From Planctomycetota bacterium (GTDB taxonomy: Bacteria; Planctomycetota; UBA1135; UBA2386): a stretch of 49,832 nt of DNA. Under the pieces are notes generated by a model that was not told where the DNA came from, did not search any database, and saw only the letters and a list, made by a program, of their open reading frames with translations. Below are positions 40,821-49,284 of this stretch, piece by piece (the first letter of the stretch is position 1; every line of letters begins with the position of its first letter). The stretch is taken from contig VGZG01000021.1 in NCBI GenBank assembly GCA_016872675.1, positions 1 through 49,832 of the forward strand. Direction: 5' to 3'. The position numbers and the translations under genes were made by a program.

Positions 40821-41189
40821 ATGAGCGGAATGGACATCGGTGGCCTCGGCGCGCGCGGCATGAGCCCGTGGCGCTCGCCTTTGCGCCCGATCGGCAGCGA
40901 GATCGCGCCGCCGATCCAGGACCCACAGCGCATCGAGCGCAAGACGCCGGGAGCGCAGGAAGGCGCAGCCAAGGGCTTCGGCGACCTGCTGACCGGCGCG
41001 CTCGAGAACGTGCAGGCCCTGCAGGACGACACCAGCGCCAAGACGCGCGGTCTCGCACTCGGCGAGGACGTCGACGTGCACGACGTGATGATCGCGGCCG
41101 GCAAGAGCGAGGTTGCGTTCAACCTCGTGCTCGAGGTCCGCAACAAGATGGTCGAAGCGTGGGAGAAGCTCTCCCGCTCGGTGATGTGA
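40821..41189 (+). CDS. fliE: flagellar hook-basal body protein FliE
   Basis: A 122-residue adaptor that joins the MS ring to the rod. The C-terminal half shows the FliE pattern FGDLLTGALENVQALQDDTSAKTRGLALGEDVDVHDVMIAAGKSEVAFNLVLEVRNKMVEAWEKL (key parts DVHDVMIA, K-E-AF-L-LEVRNK-V-A-E). The N-terminal 45 residues are Pro/Arg-rich and poorly conserved. The ATG at 40821 follows a GAGGGAC stretch near the flgC stop. Its stop TGA is followed 1 nt later by the fliF ATG. Confidence 0.93.
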   Translation: MSGMDIGGLGARGMSPWRSPLRPIGSEIAPPIQDPQRIERKTPGAQEGAAKGFGDLLTGALENVQALQDDTSAKTRGLALGEDVDVHDVMIAAGKSEVAFNLVLEVRNKMVEAWEKLSRSVM

Positions 41190-41190
41190 C

Positions 41191-42675
41191 ATGCGCAATG
41201 CGTTCCAAGAAGTGATCACGCAGATCAATGGCATCTGGAGCCGTCTCGACAGCGGCCAGCGGCTCGTGGTCTCGGTGGTGCTGGCGGCGACGGTGGCCGG
41301 ACTCTCGGCGATCGTCTGGTTCGCCGGACAGCCGAGCTACGAGACGGTCTACATTGCCCGCACCAACGAGGAGATCGAGCGCGTCGAGCGCGCCCTGCAG
41401 CAAGCCGGTGTGGCTTGGCAGGTCGGCGCCGGCCGTTCCTTCCTCGTCGAGCGCGGCAAGATCGACCTCGCCAACATGGCGATCGCCAAGGAGGGCCTGA
41501 CCGGGGCCTCGACGACGGCGATCGGCGGTGGGCTCAGCCTCGTCGAGGACGCCGAGACCAAGGCCTGGAAGCTCGACGCCGCCACGCGCGCCAGCGCCGA
41601 GGCCGCGATCCAGCAGCTCGAGGGCGTCGTGCAAGCGATCGTCACCGCCAGCCGCCCGCGCAAGGTTGCGGCCTTCCGCGACCGCGACGCCGAGAACCGG
41701 CCGAGCGCGACCGTCATGCTGAAGCTGCGCCCCGGCGCCGGCTTCGACGCGGTCGCCCGCGCCGCCGCCTCGATCGCCGGCTCGCAGCTGATGGTGCCGC
41801 CGACCAACATCGAGGTCGTCAGCTCGACCGGCTCGCAGCGCTACCGCTACGACCCGGACCGCGACACCGGCAGCGGCACGTCGGAGTTCCTGACGCTGCA
41901 GCGCACGATGGGCGAGGACCGCACGCGGCTCGCGCAGGAGCGCCTCGACCAGCTGTGGCCGGGCAAGTCCTCGGTCGCCGTCAGCGTCGAGCTCGATCCG
42001 TCGTGGGAGATCCGCAGCGAGAAGATGGTGCCGACCGAGGCCATCGTGATGTCGGAGACGGTCAAGAAGGACGCGACCGAGTCGTCGATCGCCAAGGGCG
42101 ACACCGACGGCAACAGGAACACCAGCAAGAACGAGGTCAAGGAACGCAAGTACGTCACCGACATCGGCGAGCGCCGCAGCGGCAAGCTGATGCCGGAGAT
42201 CAAGCGCCTGACCGTCGCCGTGCTCTACGACCGCACGCTGCAGAACGCGCAGGGTTTCAACAAGACCGATCTCGAGAACGTCGTGAAGGCGATCGTCGGC
42301 TGGGATCCGTCGCGCGACAAGCCGGACGCATTCAGCACGCTGGTCGGCGACTTCGCGCCGGCTGAGCCTGCCGCTGAGCCGGCCGCCGGCCCGGGTATTG
42401 CCGAGACGGCGCTGCGCTGGGGTCCGACCGTCGGCCAGGCGCTCGGTGTGCTCGTCGTCGTGATGTTCCTGCGCGGGCTGTTCCGCCGCGCGGGCAAGGC
42501 GTCGATCGCGGTTTCAACCGACGCCGCCCAGGCGAAGGTCGAGGCTGCCGAGGAGAACGTCGATCCCGAGGAGCAGCAGAAGCGCATGCGCCGCGAGATC
42601 GAGCGTTCGATCGCCGAGGACCCGGCTGCGCTCGCCAAGCTGTTCGAGTCTTGGCTCGTCGAGCAGAAGAACTGA
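41191..42675 (+). CDS. fliF: flagellar MS-ring protein FliF
   Basis: A 494-residue MS-ring protein that forms the base of the flagellum in the inner membrane and holds the export gate. Two membrane segments are seen, at residues ~25-45 (LVVSVVLAATVAGLSAIVWFA) in part, and ~412-430 (VGQALGVLVVVMFLRGLF). The periplasmic ring-building motifs lie between (IERVERALQQAGVAWQV, ASRPRKVAAFRDRDAENRPSATVMLKL, MVPPTNIEVVSSTG). The C-terminal tail REIERSIAEDPAALAKLFESWL is the FliG-binding helix. It is somewhat shorter than enteric FliF (552 residues), mainly in the middle domain. It starts 1 nt after fliE. Confidence 0.95.
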   Translation: MRNAFQEVITQINGIWSRLDSGQRLVVSVVLAATVAGLSAIVWFAGQPSYETVYIARTNEEIERVERALQQAGVAWQVGAGRSFLVERGKIDLANMAIAKEGLTGASTTAIGGGLSLVEDAETKAWKLDAATRASAEAAIQQLEGVVQAIVTASRPRKVAAFRDRDAENRPSATVMLKLRPGAGFDAVARAAASIAGSQLMVPPTNIEVVSSTGSQRYRYDPDRDTGSGTSEFLTLQRTMGEDRTRLAQERLDQLWPGKSSVAVSVELDPSWEIRSEKMVPTEAIVMSETVKKDATESSIAKGDTDGNRNTSKNEVKERKYVTDIGERRSGKLMPEIKRLTVAVLYDRTLQNAQGFNKTDLENVVKAIVGWDPSRDKPDAFSTLVGDFAPAEPAAEPAAGPGIAETALRWGPTVGQALGVLVVVMFLRGLFRRAGKASIAVSTDAAQAKVEAAEENVDPEEQQKRMRREIERSIAEDPAALAKLFESWLVEQKN

Positions 42676-42692
42676 TCCCCAGCAGGTAGACC

Positions 42693-43712
42693 ATGCCCGT
42701 CACCCAGAAGCCGATGTCCGTCGACCGCACGATCGCGACCGTCCTGCTGTCGATCGACCAGGACCTCGCGGCCAAGGTGCTGCGTAGCCTGAGCGACGAC
42801 ACGCTCGACAAGGTCACGCGCGCCATGCAGGAGCTGCAGGAGATGGCCGTCGACCGCGACGCCGTGCACAGCTGCTATCTGACCGCCGTACAGCGCATGC
42901 GCCAGGGCGGCGTCGCTCTCGGCGACGTCGGCGGCATGATGAAGAACGTGCTGTCGCGCGCCTTCGGCGAGGAGCGCAGCGCCGACGTCGCGCGCCGCGC
43001 CAACAGCGACATCCTGGCCAAGCGTCCGTTCGCGGTGTTCGAGTCGCTCGGCGCCTCGGACCTCGCCAACCTGCTGACCGAGGAGCACCCGCAGATCGCG
43101 GCCGTTTTCCTCGCGCACCTCGACCGCAAGAAGGGTGGCGAGATCTTGCAGCACCTCGAGGAGGACATGCGCGCCGATCTGGTGCAGCGCGTCGCCACGC
43201 TCGATCGCACGCCGGCCGACGTCGTGCAGCGCGTGCTCGACGTCATGCGCAAGAAGATCAAGGACCTTGGCCTGACGACGCTGCGCAGCGAGCCGAAGGC
43301 GTGGATCAAGGCCGCCGCGTCGCTGCTCAACAACCTGGGCGGCGGCGACAAGGCCGTGCTCGAGAAGATCGAGTCGCTCGACGCCGACATCGCTGGCGCG
43401 ATCCGCGAGGAGATGTTCACGTTCGACGACATCCAGAAGCTCGACAAGAAGTCGATCCAGAAGATCCTGGCGGCCGTCGACAGCCGGCAGCTGGCGGTCG
43501 CCCTCAAGGCGGCGATCTCGTCGGTCGAGCAGGCGATCCTCGGCAACCTCAGCAAGCGCGCGAGCGCCGTGGTGCGCGAGGAACGCGACAACCTCGGCCC
43601 GACGCCGCTCTCCGAGGTCCTCGCCGCGCAGACCGAGATCCTCAAGCTGATCCGCGACCTCATCGACAAGGGCGAGATCAAGGCCGGCGGCGCCGTCGAG
43701 CAGATGCTCTGA
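42693..43712 (+). CDS. fliG: flagellar motor switch protein FliG
   Basis: A 339-residue rotor protein that transmits torque from the stator. The N-domain binds FliF (TIATVLLSIDQDLAAKVLRSLSDDTLDKVTRAM), the middle domain carries the conserved EEHPQIAAVFLAHLDRKKGGEIL, the C-domain MFTFDDIQKLDKKSIQKILAAVDSRQLAVALKAA includes the torque helix with charged residues (listed motifs; key is EHPQ, then MFTFDDI). The ending GEIKAGGAVEQML extends slightly past the enteric protein. The Shine-Dalgarno region CAGCAGG precedes ATG 42693. It lies 17 nt after fliF. Confidence 0.96.
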   Translation: MPVTQKPMSVDRTIATVLLSIDQDLAAKVLRSLSDDTLDKVTRAMQELQEMAVDRDAVHSCYLTAVQRMRQGGVALGDVGGMMKNVLSRAFGEERSADVARRANSDILAKRPFAVFESLGASDLANLLTEEHPQIAAVFLAHLDRKKGGEILQHLEEDMRADLVQRVATLDRTPADVVQRVLDVMRKKIKDLGLTTLRSEPKAWIKAAASLLNNLGGGDKAVLEKIESLDADIAGAIREEMFTFDDIQKLDKKSIQKILAAVDSRQLAVALKAAISSVEQAILGNLSKRASAVVREERDNLGPTPLSEVLAAQTEILKLIRDLIDKGEIKAGGAVEQML

Positions 43713-43720
43713 CCACGGCC

Positions 43721-44302
43721 ATGACTTCCGCCAACAAGTCCCCCGGCGTGCTCGTCGGCCTCCGTATGCACCCGCGCCGCCCGGCGCCGGGCACGCCCGA
43801 CGTCGCCAGGCAGTTGCTCGACCTCAAGGTCCGCGAACAGGCGCGCCTCGCCGCCGAGGCGTCGCTGCGCGACCTGTGCGCGACGGCCGACGCGATGGTG
43901 CGCGAACTGCCGACCCAGGTCGAGGCGCGCCTCGAACAGGTCGCCCATATCTCGGTCGAACTCGGCCTGGCGATTGCGCGCGAGATCGTCGGCGCGGCGC
44001 TCGACAAAGGCTTCGTCGATCCGACCCCGACCGTCGTCCGCTGCCTGCGCGATTGCGTGCACGGCAGCAGCAACGCCGACCTCGTCGTGCGACTCAACCC
44101 GCATGACCTCGCGGGCGTGCAGGAGCGCCTCGCCGCCCATCCGGAGCTGCAGGCGGAGATCGCGCGAGCGCGCTTCGTCGCCGACGCGACCGTCGCCCGC
44201 GGCGGCGTCTGCGCCGAGACCGGCGCTGGCCGCCTGCTCTACGATCCGATGGATGCGCTCGCGCGCGTCTGCGAAGAGGTTCGCCGCGAGGCCACGCAAT
44301 GA
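43721..44302 (+). CDS. fliH: flagellar assembly protein FliH
   Basis: A 193-residue negative regulator and stalk partner of the FliI ATPase. The helical part LRDLCATADAMVRELPTQVEARLEQVAHISVELGLAIAREIVGAAL resembles FliH/V-ATPase E-stalk sequence (key AIAREIVG), followed by DLVVRLNPHDLAGVQERL and GGVCAETGAGRLLYDPMDALARV, the C-terminal FliI-binding domain. The ATG at 43721 is chosen because upstream in-frame sequence lies inside fliG. Its end overlaps the fliI start in ATGA, coupling the two. Confidence 0.88.
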   Translation: MTSANKSPGVLVGLRMHPRRPAPGTPDVARQLLDLKVREQARLAAEASLRDLCATADAMVRELPTQVEARLEQVAHISVELGLAIAREIVGAALDKGFVDPTPTVVRCLRDCVHGSSNADLVVRLNPHDLAGVQERLAAHPELQAEIARARFVADATVARGGVCAETGAGRLLYDPMDALARVCEEVRREATQ

Positions 44303-45612
44303 CGCTGCCCGCCGGGCTCGAGCGGGCGCTCGCCGCCGCGCGCACGCTCAACCGGCCGCGCGCCGAGGGCCGCGTCCGCGCCATCAAGGGCATTGCCATC
44401 CAGGTCGCCGGCCTCGCGGCTGCGATCGGCGACACCTGCATCATCGCAGCCGAGGACGGGGCCTCGCCGATCCAGGCCGAGGTCGTCGGCTTTGACGGCG
44501 ACGACACGGTGGTGATGGCGCTCGGCGACGCCAACCGCGTGGCGCCGTGGGATCGCGTGCAGAACGAACACCGCCCGCTGGCCGTGCCGATCGGCGCCGG
44601 CCTGCTCGGTCGCGTCATCGACGCGCTCGGTCGCCCGCTCGACGGCGGCCCGCCGATCGTCGGCGCGCTACGCCCGCTGACCGGCGACGCGCCGTCGCCG
44701 TTGCAGCGCGCGCCGATCAACGAGCCGATCGAGACTGGCGTGTCCGCCATCGACGGCGCGCTGACGCTCGGCAAGGGCCAGCGCATCGGCATCTTCTCCG
44801 GTTCGGGCGTCGGCAAGTCGACGCTGATGGGGCAGATCGCCCGCAGCAAGGCCGGCGAGGTCAACGTCATCGCGTTGATCGGCGAGCGCGGCCGCGAAGT
44901 CGGCGAGTTCGTCGCCGAGGTGCTCGGCCCCGAGGGCCTGCGCAAGAGTGTCGTCATCGCTTGCACGTCGGACGCCGCGCCGATGCTGCGGCTCAAGGCG
45001 CCGCTCACCGCCGTCGCGATCGCCGAGGCGTTCCGCGGCAAGGGCGCCGACGTGATGTTCATGATGGACTCGGTGACGCGCTACGCGATGGCTTGCCGCG
45101 AGGTCGGCCTCGCCGCCGGCGAGCCGCCGACGCTGCGCGGCTACCCGCCGTCGCTGTTCGCGGAGTTGCCGCGGCTCGTCGAGCGCCTCGGCTCCGACGG
45201 CAACGGCACGATCACCGGCCTGTTCACCGTGCTCGTCGACGGCGACGACATGAACGAGCCGGTCGCCGACGCGCTGCGCGGCTACCTCGACGGCCACATC
45301 GTGCTCAACCGCAAGATCGCCGAGCGCGGCCGCTTCCCGGCCATCGACGTGCTGGCGTCGATCAGCCGTCTGATGCCCAAGGTCGCCACGCCCGAACAGC
45401 AGAAGCGGGCGCGGCGGCTGCGCGAGCTGATGGCGCACTACGAGGAGAACCGCGACCTCGTCGCGGTGGGGGCGTACCGCAAGGGCTCCGATCCGCTGCT
45501 CGACCAGGCGATCGCCAAGATCACCGCGATCGAGGGGCTGCTGCACAACGGCTGCGAGTCGCGGCCGGCCGCCGAGACGCAGCGCCTGCTGCAGCAGATC
45601 GCCGGGGTGTGA
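44299..45612 (+). CDS. fliI: flagellum-specific ATPase FliI
   Basis: A 437-residue ATPase of the flagellar type III export apparatus. Walker A is FSGSGVGKSTLMGQIAR near residue 170, then ALIGERGREVGEFVAEVLG, Walker B region VMFMMDSVTRYAMACREVGLAAGEPPTLRGYPPSLFAELPRL (key parts MMDSVTR and GEPP-RGYPPS), as in F1-beta-like ATPases. It energises export of rod, hook and filament subunits with FliH and FliJ. It is translationally coupled to fliH (ATGA). A 149-nt gap follows before fliJ, the largest gap inside the operon so far, containing a 12-bp direct repeat. Confidence 0.97.
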   Translation: MTLPAGLERALAAARTLNRPRAEGRVRAIKGIAIQVAGLAAAIGDTCIIAAEDGASPIQAEVVGFDGDDTVVMALGDANRVAPWDRVQNEHRPLAVPIGAGLLGRVIDALGRPLDGGPPIVGALRPLTGDAPSPLQRAPINEPIETGVSAIDGALTLGKGQRIGIFSGSGVGKSTLMGQIARSKAGEVNVIALIGERGREVGEFVAEVLGPEGLRKSVVIACTSDAAPMLRLKAPLTAVAIAEAFRGKGADVMFMMDSVTRYAMACREVGLAAGEPPTLRGYPPSLFAELPRLVERLGSDGNGTITGLFTVLVDGDDMNEPVADALRGYLDGHIVLNRKIAERGRFPAIDVLASISRLMPKVATPEQQKRARRLRELMAHYEENRDLVAVGAYRKGSDPLLDQAIAKITAIEGLLHNGCESRPAAETQRLLQQIAGV

Positions 45613-45617
45613 GTCCG

Positions 45618-45670
45618 CGTCCGGCGCGGCCGTAGTTCGCTGGGGTTCCCTGACGTGCCGTCCGGCGCGG
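45618..45670. repeat. 12-bp direct repeat in the fliI-fliJ gap
   Basis: CGTCCGGCGCGG occurs at 45618-45629 and again at 45659-45670, 41 bp apart start to start. It lies in the 149-nt non-coding gap between fliI and fliJ, possibly an internal promoter or operator region; no promoter consensus was found. Confidence 0.5.
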
Positions 45671-45761
45671 TCCCGTCCTGGCGCTCACTCCGGCCTGGTA
45701 ACCCGCCGGGATACGCGACATTCGCTCAGCTTTTCCCCATGCCACGGTCGATACGCCGCCC

Positions 45762-46217
45762 ATGCGTCGCTTCCGCTTCCGTCTCGCTCCGGTCCTGCGC
45801 CTGCGCGCGCAGCTGGAGCGCACCGCCCGCCGCGAACTCGCGGTGGCGATGACGGCGCTGTCGACCTTCGACCAGCAGTTGGCGGCTGCCGCCCAGGGCC
45901 TGCGCGACTGCGCCGAGCAGTCGGCGCTGCCGGGGGCGGTCGGCGCACTGTCGAAGGCGCTCGAGGATGGGTTGCGCCGCCACCAGTGGCGGCTGCAGAA
46001 GAAGCAGCAAGAGGCGCAGAAGCGGGTCGACGTCGCGCGCGGCGAATACGCGCAGCGCGCGCGCGATCTCAAGGCCCTGCAGCAGCTGCGCGAGCAGCAG
46101 CAGACGGCGTGGCGCTTCGAGGCGCTGCGGGTCGAGCAGGCCGAGCTGGACGAGATCGTTGCCCTGGCGCGCGGCGCCAAGGCGGCACAAGCAAACGAGG
46201 AAGGAGCGCTCCGATGA
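45762..46217 (+). CDS. fliJ: flagellar export chaperone-type protein FliJ
   Basis: A 151-residue coiled-coil protein. The N-terminus RRFRFRLAPVLRLRAQLERTARRELA matches FliJ (F-F-L-VL-LR), followed by a long heptad-rich helix (RLQKKQQEAQKRVDVARGEYAQRARDLKALQQLREQQQ, quoted as a region) typical of the stalk that inserts in the FliI ring. It is assigned by these features and by its position after fliI. The stop overlaps the next gene as ATGA. Confidence 0.85.
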   Translation: MRRFRFRLAPVLRLRAQLERTARRELAVAMTALSTFDQQLAAAAQGLRDCAEQSALPGAVGALSKALEDGLRRHQWRLQKKQQEAQKRVDVARGEYAQRARDLKALQQLREQQQTAWRFEALRVEQAELDEIVALARGAKAAQANEEGALR

Positions 46218-47245
46218 TCGGAATCGTCGTCAAGGTCGCGGTGGGGACCATGCTGTTCGCCGGCACGCTCGCCGGCGGTCTCGCGGTCACCGGCCGCCTC
46301 AACCACGAAGGCACGGCCAACATCCCCGTGCTGAACCTATTGTTCCCAGCGCCGCCGGAGTCCGCCGAAGGCGCGACGACCAACGGCGCGCCCGTCGATG
46401 GCCTCGCCAGTCCGGCCGACGCGCACGCCGCGCCCGCCGACGACCAGGGCGGCCCCGCCGACGCGGACCACGGCGAGCAGGATCCCGTCGCTGGCGGCGA
46501 GCCGCGCAAGCAGAAGGTCGGCCGTTCGCTGAACGAGCCGGAGCCGAAAGCCGACGCGCACGGTGGCCACGGCGGCGGCAACGCCCACGCCGCGCCGTCG
46601 GCCGACGCGCACGGCAAGGCCGGCGCGGCCGCGTCGACCAAGGACAAGTCCGGCAAGGCGACGCCATCGGAGCGCGACTTCGATCGCCTCGCCGTGTCGC
46701 TCGAGGCCGCCAAGGCGCAGTACTCGCCCGGCAACCTCTATCGTTTCGACGGCTTGCCGGCCGGCGTCACGCCGGAGCAGATCAACGATGCGTGGCAGCG
46801 CGTGCAGGACCAGCTCGCCGATCTCGACCGCCGCAAGGTCGTGCTCGACCAGCAGGAGCAGCAGATGCGCGAACTAGGCGAGGACATCAGCCGCCGCCAG
46901 GTCGCGCTCGCAAAGGAGCGCGTCGAGGTCGAGCAGATGCAGCGTCAGCTCGACTCCAAGATCCAGAAGTTCCAGGAGACCGTCACGCTGGTGCGGTCCG
47001 ACGAGGTCGCGGCGCTCAAGCGCAACGCGCAGACGTTGACGGCGTTCGAGCCGAGCAAGGCTGCGGAGCTCATCGAGGCGCAGTGGAAGACCGACAAGGG
47101 CCAGGACGAGGCGCTCAGGCTCATGGAGTTCATGGACAAGGACGCGCTCAACGAGATCCTCGCGGCGATACCAGGCCCGACCACGGCCGACATCCTGAAG
47201 AAGCGCCTGCGGGTCGCCAAGGAACTCGCCGCGCCGACCAAGTGA
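46214..47245 (+). CDS. MotE-like membrane coiled-coil protein with MgtE-N-like C-domain
   Basis: A 343-residue protein. Residues ~5-27 are a membrane anchor (VVKVAVGTMLFAGTLAGGLAV). Residues ~55-155 form a low-complexity Ala/Gly/Asp/His linker with repeated DAH (DAHGGHGGGNAHAAPSADAHG). Residues ~185-265 are a coiled coil (LADLDRRKVVLDQQEQQMREL). Residues ~275-340 (FEPSKAAELIEA, ALRLMEFMDKDALNEILAAIP, TADILKKRL) resemble the helical MgtE-N/FliG-N-like domain found in MotE, which stabilises the stator MotC in other bacteria. Here the gene lies between fliJ and fliL, coupled by ATGA, so a stator or export-gate support role is likely. The exact partner is not known, and motAB are absent from the window. 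Confidence 0.75.
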   Translation: MIGIVVKVAVGTMLFAGTLAGGLAVTGRLNHEGTANIPVLNLLFPAPPESAEGATTNGAPVDGLASPADAHAAPADDQGGPADADHGEQDPVAGGEPRKQKVGRSLNEPEPKADAHGGHGGGNAHAAPSADAHGKAGAAASTKDKSGKATPSERDFDRLAVSLEAAKAQYSPGNLYRFDGLPAGVTPEQINDAWQRVQDQLADLDRRKVVLDQQEQQMRELGEDISRRQVALAKERVEVEQMQRQLDSKIQKFQETVTLVRSDEVAALKRNAQTLTAFEPSKAAELIEAQWKTDKGQDEALRLMEFMDKDALNEILAAIPGPTTADILKKRLRVAKELAAPTK

Positions 47246-47302
47246 CGCTGCCATTGGCGCGTGGGCGATATCGCAGACCGCCTTCAGAGCCGAACGTCTC
47301 GA

Positions 47303-47310
47303 TCCGATAA
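47303..47310 (+). promoter_or_regulatory. weak sigma-28-like -10 element before fliL
   Basis: TCCGATAA matches the flagellar sigma-28 -10 consensus GCCGATAA in 7 of 8 positions, 33 nt before the fliL GTG. The expected TAAA at -35 is only TCAG at 47284-47287, so the promoter is doubtful. Confidence 0.2.
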
Positions 47311-47343
47311 CAGCCAGCCAACCAACCGAACGGAGACGACCAA

Positions 47344-47859
47344 GTGGCCGATGACAAGAAGAAGGAGCCCGAGGCTAAGGCCGACGAGGGCAAGAAGAAG
47401 GGCATGACGGCCATCGCGCTCGTCATCGTGGGCGCGATCGTCGGCGGCGCCGGCGTCGTGTTCGCCGTGCCGCCCAAGGTCAAGGAAGTGCACGTCCCGG
47501 CGCCCGTCTACGAGGTTGTCGACGTCACGCACCCGGACGCGATCAAGAAGACGCTGAACCCGCGGTCGACGTCCGGCAAGGGCACCGCGCGCGTTGAGTT
47601 CAAGTTCGTCTACGCGGTCCGCGAGGACCGCGAGCCCGAGGCCTTCGACCGCATCAAGGCCAACTGGGAGACCGCCAACAGCAAGGCGCTGATGCTGCTG
47701 AAGAATCGGACCATGCGCGAGCTGCAGTCCGAGGCCGGCATCGTCGCGCTGGAAAAGGACCTGGTCGACGAGCTAGACCGCGTGCTGTTCCCCGGCAAGT
47801 CGGGCGAGAAGGTCGCGTGCGTCGAGCGCATCCTGTGGGTGGAACTGCTGTGCCAGTGA
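47344..47859 (+). CDS. fliL: flagellar basal body-associated protein FliL
   Basis: A 171-residue single-pass membrane protein. A Lys/Glu-rich cytoplasmic N-terminus (DDKKKEPEAKADEGKKKG) is followed by a membrane helix (TAIALVIVGAIVGGAGVVFAV in part). A periplasmic stomatin-like FliL domain follows (YEVVDVTHPDAIKKTLNP, ARVEFKFVYAVREDREPEAFDRI, LMLLKNRTMRELQSEAGI, VDELDRVLFPGK). FliL surrounds the stator and stabilises torque. The GTG at 47344 follows CGGAGACGACCAA (GGAG, 8-9 nt upstream). A 98-nt untranslated gap precedes it, containing a weak sigma-28-like -10. It lies 16 nt before fliM. Confidence 0.88.
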   Translation: MADDKKKEPEAKADEGKKKGMTAIALVIVGAIVGGAGVVFAVPPKVKEVHVPAPVYEVVDVTHPDAIKKTLNPRSTSGKGTARVEFKFVYAVREDREPEAFDRIKANWETANSKALMLLKNRTMRELQSEAGIVALEKDLVDELDRVLFPGKSGEKVACVERILWVELLCQ

Positions 47860-47875
47860 CTCGCGAGATCCCCCC

Positions 47876-48883
47876 GTGACCCAGCTCACCAACGAGATTC
47901 TCAGCAACGATGAGATCGACGCGCTGCTGCGGATGTTCCGCAGCGACGGCGCGGCGTTGGAGACCCCCGGCACGCCCCGCCGCCCGGCCGCCGCGCCGGT
48001 AGCCGGCACCGACGGCGTCGTCGTCAGTCCGATCGACCTGCTGAAGCCCAATCGCCTCGGTCGCGAGCAACTGCGCGGCCTCGAGCGCTACTTCGAGAGC
48101 GCCGGCAAGATGCTCTCTGCCACGATCGGCGACAAGCTGCGCCTGGAGACGCGCTGCGACTGCGTCGCCGTCGAGCAGTTGCGCTTCGGCAACTGGCTCG
48201 AACAGCTGCCTGGTCCCGTCGCGATCTACGCGCTGCAACTCGAGCCCTTCAAACTGCCGGCGCTGCTGACCGTCAGCACCAGCCTGCTCTACGGCGCCGT
48301 CGACCGCATCCTCGGCGGCTCGGGCAAAGTGCAGAAGGTGCCCAAGGACTTCACGCTCGCCGAGCACACGGTCGCCGAGGCCCTAGTCGGCCCGTGCCTC
48401 GACCGCATCTGCGAGGCGCTGGCCGATGTCGTCAAGCTGAAGTGGACGATCGCCAACCGCTTCTGCAACCCGTCGATGGCGCAGATCCTGCCGTCGCAGG
48501 ACGTCGTCGTTTCGGTCTACTTCCAGGTGTCGGGCGACTTCCTGCTCGGCGACCTGCGGCTCGTGCTGCCGTTTGCGTCGCTTGAGCCGCTGCTCGACAA
48601 GTTCGGCAAGGACACCGTCGCGCGCATGGAGCCCGGCGCGATGAAGCAGAAGCTCGGCCAGTCGGTGCGGCAGATGCCGATCGACGTCTCGGTCGAGCTC
48701 GGGGCCACGAGCATCCGCCTGCGCCAGCTGATGGAGCTGCAGCCAGGCGACGTCATCCCGCTCGGGGCCCATGTCGGCGAGCCGGCCGTTGTGCCGGTCA
48801 TGGGCAAGCCGAAATTCACCGCGCACATCGGCAAGATCGGCAACAGGTTCGGGGTGCAGGTTGCCGATGTCATGGGGCAGTAG
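47876..48883 (+). CDS. fliM: flagellar motor switch protein FliM
   Basis: A 335-residue C-ring protein. The N-terminal CheY-P-binding peptide is present (ILSNDEIDALLRMF). The middle domain has the conserved LRGLERYFESAGKMLSATIGDKLR, LLYGAVDRILGGSG and FTLAEHTVAEALVGPCLDRI, and the C-terminal SpoA fold MPIDVSVELGATSIRLRQLMELQPGDVIPLG matches FliN-like domains (motifs listed in order). It controls switching of flagellar rotation. The GTG at 47876 lacks a strong Shine-Dalgarno sequence. It precedes fliN by 2 nt. Confidence 0.95.
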   Translation: MTQLTNEILSNDEIDALLRMFRSDGAALETPGTPRRPAAAPVAGTDGVVVSPIDLLKPNRLGREQLRGLERYFESAGKMLSATIGDKLRLETRCDCVAVEQLRFGNWLEQLPGPVAIYALQLEPFKLPALLTVSTSLLYGAVDRILGGSGKVQKVPKDFTLAEHTVAEALVGPCLDRICEALADVVKLKWTIANRFCNPSMAQILPSQDVVVSVYFQVSGDFLLGDLRLVLPFASLEPLLDKFGKDTVARMEPGAMKQKLGQSVRQMPIDVSVELGATSIRLRQLMELQPGDVIPLGAHVGEPAVVPVMGKPKFTAHIGKIGNRFGVQVADVMGQ

Positions 48884-48885
48884 CC

Positions 48886-49278
48886 ATGGTCGACGAAAAG
48901 AACAACGACGGGACGTGGGGCGCCGATCTGGTCGCGCAGGCGGGCGCTGAGCTCGCGGCTGCGGCCGTGCAACCGGTCGCCTTCGGTCAGTTGGGCGGCA
49001 ACGCCAAGGGCGAAGCCAACCGCAACCTCGATCTGCTGCTCGACGTCGACATCCCGATCGCGGTCGAGGTTGGCTGCGCCAAGATGCCGCTCGAGGACGT
49101 GCTGAAGCTCGTGCCCGGCAGCGTCATCGCGCTCGACAAGAAGGCCGAGGAGCCAGTCGACCTGCGCGTCAACGGCAAGCTCGTCGCTCGCGGCGAGGTC
49201 GTCCTAGTCGACGACTGCTACGGCCTGCGCATCACGCAGATCGTCGACGCCCAGGGCCGCATCGAGAGCCTGCGCTGA
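48886..49278 (+). CDS. fliN: flagellar motor switch protein FliN
   Basis: A 130-residue C-ring protein. The SpoA domain is clear: NLDLLLDVDIPIAVEVGCAKMPLEDVLKLVPGSVIALDK with VDLRVNGKLVARGEVVLVDDCYGLRITQIV, whose pattern (LxDVxxxVxVExG, L-PGSVI-LD, N-LVARGEVV-D---GVRI) is the FliN signature. The N-terminal ~45 residues are variable. It starts 2 nt after the fliM stop and is the last flagellar gene visible; fliO, fliP, fliQ and fliR do not follow. Confidence 0.95.
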   Translation: MVDEKNNDGTWGADLVAQAGAELAAAAVQPVAFGQLGGNAKGEANRNLDLLLDVDIPIAVEVGCAKMPLEDVLKLVPGSVIALDKKAEEPVDLRVNGKLVARGEVVLVDDCYGLRITQIVDAQGRIESLR

Positions 49279-49284
49279 GCGGAC

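Noticed and set aside
43301-43720. N-terminal extension of fliH into fliG
   Set aside because: The extension is the wrong frame of fliG. The ATG at 43721 gives a normal FliH.
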